Made by a program: the position numbers and the translations under genes
NCBI GenBank assembly: GCA_020444415.1
Contig: JAHLLA010000008.1
Span: 62,001-126,000, forward strand
DNA length: 64,000 nucleotides
DNA from: Bacteroidota bacterium
GTDB lineage: Bacteria; Bacteroidota; Bacteroidia; Bacteroidales; F082
Direction: 5' to 3'
The notes under the pieces: generated by a model
What the model was told of the DNA's origin: nothing
Databases searched by the model: none
What the model saw: the letters and a program-made list of their open reading frames with translations, nothing else
In this document: one piece after another, positions 59,580-64,000 of the stretch
How the letters are laid out: every line of letters begins with the position of its first letter
Position numbering within the stretch: the first letter of the stretch is position 1

Positions 59580-62219
59580 TTAAAAACTAAAGCGGTAAGA
59601 TATTTTGAGTAGGAAAATATTCCTTGGGCTAATATCCATCAATTTATTCAAATTTTCAGAAAGGCTGAACCTGCCATCGGGATGGTCACCTGTTCGTCCC
59701 TGCGACCAAACGATGTAAGCAGTTGAGCCGGGAATATATTCCCACCTGATTACCAGATTCGAACGAAATTCGTAAAAACTGAAATCCGGATTCTCAAAAC
59801 CATAATCCGTATATCCGTCGCCGTTTTCATCAATATAATACATATTGTCAGTCTCATTGTATGAAATTTCATTTTCAGGATACAATGTGTACTGGTTCTG
59901 CCACTGCTCACTCATCGGATCTGTTACCTTCTTATAAGCCGAATAGTCCCCTGAGAATAAATAAGGTTGGCCCCAGTATTGGATGGAAAGATCGGGGGTT
60001 ACAGATAATTCCAGGCGGATATCCATACTGACAAATTCCTGGTTTATCGTTGAAACTATGTACCGGTCATTGTTATTATATTCTTTTGTTCCGACATAAA
60101 TTACCTGCTGTTCTTGAAGGTTGTAACCGGGCTCGATTGAAATTTGCAGGAAATTGAGGGGACGATACATCACTTCCAGGCTGGTACCAAAGCTTTTCTG
60201 ATAATCTTCATCTCCCCAGCTATTTCTCATAAAAAATTCAAACGAAAGTTTTTTACGGCTGTCAGATTCTATATTAATCCAAATACCTGCATCGCCGGGC
60301 GCTCTTAATGCCGGCCCACCGCGAAGTTGATGCCGGTCAAGGTCAAAAAAGCCCCTGTTCGAACCCACATCAAAGCGCCAGTAGTTTTTAAATTGCATAT
60401 CAAAATCCAATTCAACACTTGCATATAAATGGCGGCCCGAAAAGTCCCACCCTGATGATTGAGAAAGGTTTACATCAAAGTTTCTGAAAATACCGAAAGG
60501 CTCCCAAATTTTGTAACCGGCCCAAATGCCTTCGTACACATAATCACTTAATCGAAGAAAGCCCATTCCATTGAGTTCAAGCCCAGGCGTGCGCCAGGTA
60601 AGCCATCCACCGTATCGCCAATGGCCATCCCCGCTTTTTCCGCCTTCGATGGTGCCACCGTTCCCAATCAGCTTCGTTTTTGTCGTGTCGACAGTTACAT
60701 GTTCCGCATCAGGACGTTGGTAATATCTTTGCGGTGCTTTCTGCAACTCGGTAATCGATGCAGTAGAGCCATACACCTGGCTGAAAACGGTTCTTATGCT
60801 CAGGTTATAGGCTTTGTCTTTCCAAAAAGTTTGAAAGTCGATTCCCTGTGTATATTCGGCATCGGGAAGAAAATTAAGGGTGCTGTCATTAATAAACCTG
60901 TTGGAAGCTGTTACCATGCCGCCGATGGTGGTATTCCCCTTGTTAATATCTTTTTGAATCCGGGTGTTGAAAAAATTGGTAACAGGTTCAGTAACTATTT
61001 TAGATTGTACGCCGTTGTTGTCAATCAACGAATTTTCTTTCCCGGTAATACTTTCCATTACACCTATGGACCAACCATTATTGGTTTTTCCTGAAAGTTT
61101 CAGGGCTCCGAGGATACGTGTACGTTCAGGCATATCGATGTATTCATTGTCTTCCAGTTCAGGTTCATAATGGGGCTTGCGACCGATCCGTCGGGAGTAA
61201 AACAAATTATCAAGCCCGAAAAAACCACCTCCGTTTGTTACCCGGTAATTATAAATATTACTTCCTTCAATAAAAAACGGCCGTTTCTCATAAAAGTAGG
61301 ATTCAAAAGCAGAAAGGTTCACCTCAGATGGGTCAGCTTCCACCTGCCCGAAATCAGGGTTGATTGTGAAATTTAACGTCATATTGTTGGTGATAGCCAC
61401 TTTCCCGTCCAAACCCGCATTAAAACCGAGGTCCGTTCCGTCTTCAAAAGGATTTCCAGCTTCCTGCTCATATTTTTCTAAAGAGGCCATAGCGTAAGGG
61501 ATGAGTTCTACTTCCTTTTTGGGCCGTATATTTTCAATACCATGAATTTCGCCCCAAAGACTTACCCAACCGGTGGCATCTGGTGGTATCATTTTCCAGA
61601 GTGACATTTCTTCCTTCCTGTAAAACCAGCGGTACACTTCCAGCCCCCAAACGTAATTTTCTTTTTTTGAAAAACGCAATTGTGTGAAAGGTATCTTCAT
61701 TTCCACGGTCCATCCTAATTCATCAATATTCACTTTGGTATACCATACAGGGTCCCATGATTCGTCAAAATAGTTGTCGTTCGTCACAATTTCATCATTT
61801 TTAACGCCAGCCGCGTTTACCGCGAATGAGTACCCGGTCACTTTGTCATTGTAACTGTCGATTCCAATGCCAACCCAGTCTCCTTCAAAACTGTCACGGC
61901 GCGCTAATCGTTTTTCAATTTTACGGGGTTCCGTATCGAAACAACGAATAGCCACATACAGATGGTTATCATCATAAATCAGTTTAAAAGCTGTTTCCTG
62001 TGAAGGTTTTTGGTATTCATAAGGCTCTCTCTGAATAAAATGTCCACTCCATTCCACATTATCCCACGCGTTTTCATTAACAAATCCATCAATAATCGGC
62101 GGGTCGCCAATTAATCGGTTGGTATGGTATATTCTTAAACTATCCTGCGGAAATACAGTTATCGACCATAAAAGGAAGGCGAAAAGAATGACTGTTTTTT
62201 TGTTTGGGTTACCCTTCAT
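59580..62219 (-). CDS. DUF5916 / CBM9-like outer-membrane protein
   Basis: An 879-residue exported protein; ATG 62219 is preferred over a TTG two codons earlier. The signal peptide ends near VFPQ. Residues about 25-225 are a carbohydrate-binding-family-9-like beta sandwich (PPIIDGFVNENAWDNVEW, FKLIYDDNHLYVAIRCFD, WTVEMKIPFTQLRF). The following DUF5916 has NFTINPDFGQVEADPSEVNL and RPFFIEGSNIY, then a beta-barrel-like remainder ending in ISYRFSF, suggesting outer-membrane insertion. Function is unknown; a role in glycan or peptide handling at the surface is inferred from the CBM9 part. Confidence 0.9.
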   Translation of the reverse strand: MKGNPNKKTVILFAFLLWSITVFPQDSLRIYHTNRLIGDPPIIDGFVNENAWDNVEWSGHFIQREPYEYQKPSQETAFKLIYDDNHLYVAIRCFDTEPRKIEKRLARRDSFEGDWVGIGIDSYNDKVTGYSFAVNAAGVKNDEIVTNDNYFDESWDPVWYTKVNIDELGWTVEMKIPFTQLRFSKKENYVWGLEVYRWFYRKEEMSLWKMIPPDATGWVSLWGEIHGIENIRPKKEVELIPYAMASLEKYEQEAGNPFEDGTDLGFNAGLDGKVAITNNMTLNFTINPDFGQVEADPSEVNLSAFESYFYEKRPFFIEGSNIYNYRVTNGGGFFGLDNLFYSRRIGRKPHYEPELEDNEYIDMPERTRILGALKLSGKTNNGWSIGVMESITGKENSLIDNNGVQSKIVTEPVTNFFNTRIQKDINKGNTTIGGMVTASNRFINDSTLNFLPDAEYTQGIDFQTFWKDKAYNLSIRTVFSQVYGSTASITELQKAPQRYYQRPDAEHVTVDTTKTKLIGNGGTIEGGKSGDGHWRYGGWLTWRTPGLELNGMGFLRLSDYVYEGIWAGYKIWEPFGIFRNFDVNLSQSSGWDFSGRHLYASVELDFDMQFKNYWRFDVGSNRGFFDLDRHQLRGGPALRAPGDAGIWINIESDSRKKLSFEFFMRNSWGDEDYQKSFGTSLEVMYRPLNFLQISIEPGYNLQEQQVIYVGTKEYNNNDRYIVSTINQEFVSMDIRLELSVTPDLSIQYWGQPYLFSGDYSAYKKVTDPMSEQWQNQYTLYPENEISYNETDNMYYIDENGDGYTDYGFENPDFSFYEFRSNLVIRWEYIPGSTAYIVWSQGRTGDHPDGRFSLSENLNKLMDISPRNIFLLKISYRFSF

Positions 62220-62477
62220 GATCAAGCTGTTTTTGGCTTGTAGTGCTTAAAACGTTTCATGCCGGAATACGACTTCATTTGAAACTCAAAGATAAAGTTT
62301 TAGAAGCAATCCTGCTGAATTTATTTTATTGTTCCTGTACCAACACGAATGTTTAGAAACGGTCAATTTCCTAAACCCATATGGATTGTAAAAATGTAAA
62401 AAGTTATGAAATAGAACACGAACATTTGAAGTGCTTATCTGTTAAATAAGTACTTTTACAAGTTAAAATTTGTTGCA

Positions 62478-63020
62478 ATGAAAATCGTTGAAACCAAGAT
62501 ACCTGATTTGTATATTATTAAACCACGGGTTTTTCTGGATAAGAGAGGTTATTTCTTTGAATCATATAACAAAGAGGTGTTTCTCAAATTGGGGATAGAC
62601 CATAATTTTGTTCAGGATAATGAATCATTTTCAAACAGAGGCGTGCTTAGGGGGTTGCATTTTCAGAAGCCACCATTCTCGCAAGGCAAATTGGTACGTG
62701 TAGTGAGCGGTTCAGTGCTTGATGTGGCAGTGGATATCCGGAAATCATCGCCTACCTATGGGCAGTGGGTTTCGGTTGAACTCAACCAGGACAATAAATG
62801 GATGTATTGGATACCTCCTGGATTCGCTCATGGATTTGTAGCGTTGGAAGACCATACGGTTTTCATTTATAAATGCACCAATATTTATCACAAAGAATCT
62901 GAAGGAAGCATCCGCTGGAATGACCCTGACCTGGATATTGACTGGAAAATGAATGATCCCATTCTTTCTGAGAAAGACAATATCGTACCTTTTTTTAAGG
63001 AGTTGGACAGTCCCTTTTAA
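62478..63020 (+). CDS. rfbC: dTDP-4-dehydrorhamnose 3,5-epimerase
   Basis: A 180-residue cupin enzyme of dTDP-L-rhamnose synthesis. It epimerises C3 and C5 of dTDP-4-keto-6-deoxyglucose. Motifs: PRVFLDKRGYFFESYN, RGLHFQ with catalytic His61, PPGFAHGF and Tyr131. The other rml/rfb genes (A, B, D) are not in the window. A rhamnosyl-type glycosyltransferase lies at 48522-49556. A TACTTTTA box upstream differs from consensus in its last base. Confidence 0.95.
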   Translation: MKIVETKIPDLYIIKPRVFLDKRGYFFESYNKEVFLKLGIDHNFVQDNESFSNRGVLRGLHFQKPPFSQGKLVRVVSGSVLDVAVDIRKSSPTYGQWVSVELNQDNKWMYWIPPGFAHGFVALEDHTVFIYKCTNIYHKESEGSIRWNDPDLDIDWKMNDPILSEKDNIVPFFKELDSPF

Positions 63021-63054
63021 ACAGGGTTTTTGTAAATGCAAATAAGAATTATTC

Positions 63055-64000
63055 ATGAATAAAGCTTTAACATATTTTCTGTTAATCGTATTGATTATTT
63101 TACTCATTGTTGGTATTGATAACCGCTGGCGAAAGGATCAGGTAAATTTGCCCGGTAATAATGAACAATATTACAAAATCGTTTCCCTTCAAATTCCAGA
63201 TCATCTTACCTTTGCCGGTGAGCAGGTACCGCTTGATATTTTTTATGTAAACGAAAGCCTCGACCGCGAACTTTCTGTGAATACTTATTGGCACTCATCA
63301 ACTTTGCAGATTATTAAAAGGTCGCATCGTTGGTTTCCGGTGATTGACTCCATACTTGAGGCATATGATGTACCTTCAGATTTTAAATACCTGGCCGTTA
63401 TCGAAAGCGGCTTGGCAAATGTAGTTTCACCTTCAGATGCAGTTGGTTTCTGGCAATTTTTAGAAGGTACGGCTAAAGATTTTGATCTGGAAGTGAACCG
63501 TGAGGTGGATGAAAGATACCATGTAGAAAAATCAACGGAAGCAGCTTGTAAATACCTGCTTAAAAGTTACGAAAAATATGGCAACTGGGCGCTGGTGGCT
63601 GCTTCATATAATGCAGGTACAAACGGTATACAACGATTAATGGACAAGCAAAAAGCCCGTTCGTTTTACGATATGCTTGTGGCAGAAGAAACCGGAAGGT
63701 ATCTTTATCGAATCCTGGCGATGAAACTGATTTTTGAAAACCCGGAAAATTACGGTTTCTATATAGAACCAGGTCAGTGTTATCCGCCCATCCCATATTA
63801 TTCAGTTGAAGTAAGTGGTAAGGTTGATGATTGGGCTGATTTTGCGAAAGAGCATGGCATCAGTTATAAAATACTCAAGTATTTTAATCCCTGGTTGCGG
63901 CAAACGAATCTGAAAAACAGGCGCAATAAGACCTATTTCATCAATATACCCAAACCACCTTATGATATCACGCATGAAGAATTGATTCTCAAACAAAATG
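63055..64000 (+). CDS. MltD-like lytic transglycosylase (C-terminus cut by window edge)
   Basis: The frame opens at ATG 63055 and stays open through base 64000 (315 complete codons). An N-terminal TM/signal segment (FLLIVLIILLIVG) is followed by an SLT domain: catalytic Glu117 in VIESG, then DAVGFWQF, and SYNAGTNGIQRLM. Afterwards a LysM-like segment begins (ISYKILKYFNPWL). It cleaves peptidoglycan glycan strands to 1,6-anhydro products, the substrates for the recycling functions suggested at 8778-10940. LysM repeats probably continue beyond the window. Starts 34 bp after rfbC. Confidence 0.9.
   Translation, partial: MNKALTYFLLIVLIILLIVGIDNRWRKDQVNLPGNNEQYYKIVSLQIPDHLTFAGEQVPLDIFYVNESLDRELSVNTYWHSSTLQIIKRSHRWFPVIDSILEAYDVPSDFKYLAVIESGLANVVSPSDAVGFWQFLEGTAKDFDLEVNREVDERYHVEKSTEAACKYLLKSYEKYGNWALVAASYNAGTNGIQRLMDKQKARSFYDMLVAEETGRYLYRILAMKLIFENPENYGFYIEPGQCYPPIPYYSVEVSGKVDDWADFAKEHGISYKILKYFNPWLRQTNLKNRRNKTYFINIPKPPYDITHEELILKQN

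Noticed and set aside
57170-62219. CBASS or other known anti-phage operon built on the patatin
   Set aside because: No CD-NTase, Cap2/Cap3 or other sensor gene is adjacent; only the effector-like fold is present.
1-64000. CRISPR array, insertion sequence or prophage
   Set aside because: No regularly spaced repeats, cas genes, transposase, integrase or phage structural genes were seen. The only phage-linked family name (DUF5131, Gp37/Gp68) is not phage-specific.

Overview
The window looks like a chromosomal segment of a member of the Bacteroidota, probably class Bacteroidia, though I cannot name a genus. Evidence: the Bacteroidota -7 promoter consensus TAnnTTTG recurs upstream of many genes. 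The protein families are typical of the phylum: a TonB-dependent receptor with a carboxypeptidase-like N-terminus, DUF5916, GWxTD, DUF349, DUF58, a replicative DnaE with a fused exonuclease, and an S16 with a long acidic tail. Lipoprotein signals are frequent and Shine-Dalgarno sites are weak. Most of the window is housekeeping DNA; there is no prophage, insertion sequence or CRISPR array.

Layout. 1-8665 (minus): AsmA-like protein (cut by the window edge), chorismate synthase, DUF349 protein, outer-membrane patatin, a trans-sulfuration PLP enzyme and a ferritin-like protein. 8746-13774 (plus): an operon of a sugar-kinase/RapZ-C fusion, a MurU-like nucleotidyltransferase and an AddB-like nuclease. 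13961-16870: a YkfC-like NlpC/P60 peptidase divergent from a PgpH-type c-di-AMP phosphodiesterase. 16876-22176 (minus): an outer-membrane barrel/TPR pair and the RNase P RNA. 22275-28980 (plus): TatA, MATE exporter, prolyl oligopeptidase, PiT phosphate transporter and a molybdenum-carrier-like protein. 28977-36288: PrmC, an OprP-like porin, a THEP1-like NTPase, then on the minus strand rpsP and the rimM-trmN6-amidotransferase group. 36449-42091 (plus): DnaE with exonuclease, thioredoxin, DUF58 protein.

42168-46258 is the accessory-looking part and my best candidate for a poorly described system. A LexA-like (HTH plus S24 peptidase) regulator has two matching inverted repeats at its own promoter. 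It is followed, co-directionally, by TcmP, its three-Cys-motif partner (DUF5131), and an exonuclease/GIY-YIG nuclease. The tcmP/DUF5131 pair is clearly more AT-rich than its surroundings. Two tandem tRNA-Ser genes, each trailed by a copy of a structured repeat of about 154 bp, lie directly downstream.

46997-57060: GWxTD protein, glycosyltransferase, AroQ, a TPP riboswitch controlling a TonB-dependent receptor, a TolB-like propeller, prohibitin, SmpB, an HD hydrolase and dihydrolipoyl dehydrogenase. 57170-62219 (minus): cytoplasmic patatin, a divergent class I isoprenoid-synthase-like protein and a DUF5916 protein. The window ends with rfbC and an MltD-like lytic transglycosylase cut by the right edge.

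Genes that may act together: the kinase/RapZ-C, MurU-like and YkfC-like genes suggest cell-wall amino-sugar and peptide recycling. Several start codons were chosen downstream of the longest open frame because the promoter -7 box overlaps or follows the upstream start.
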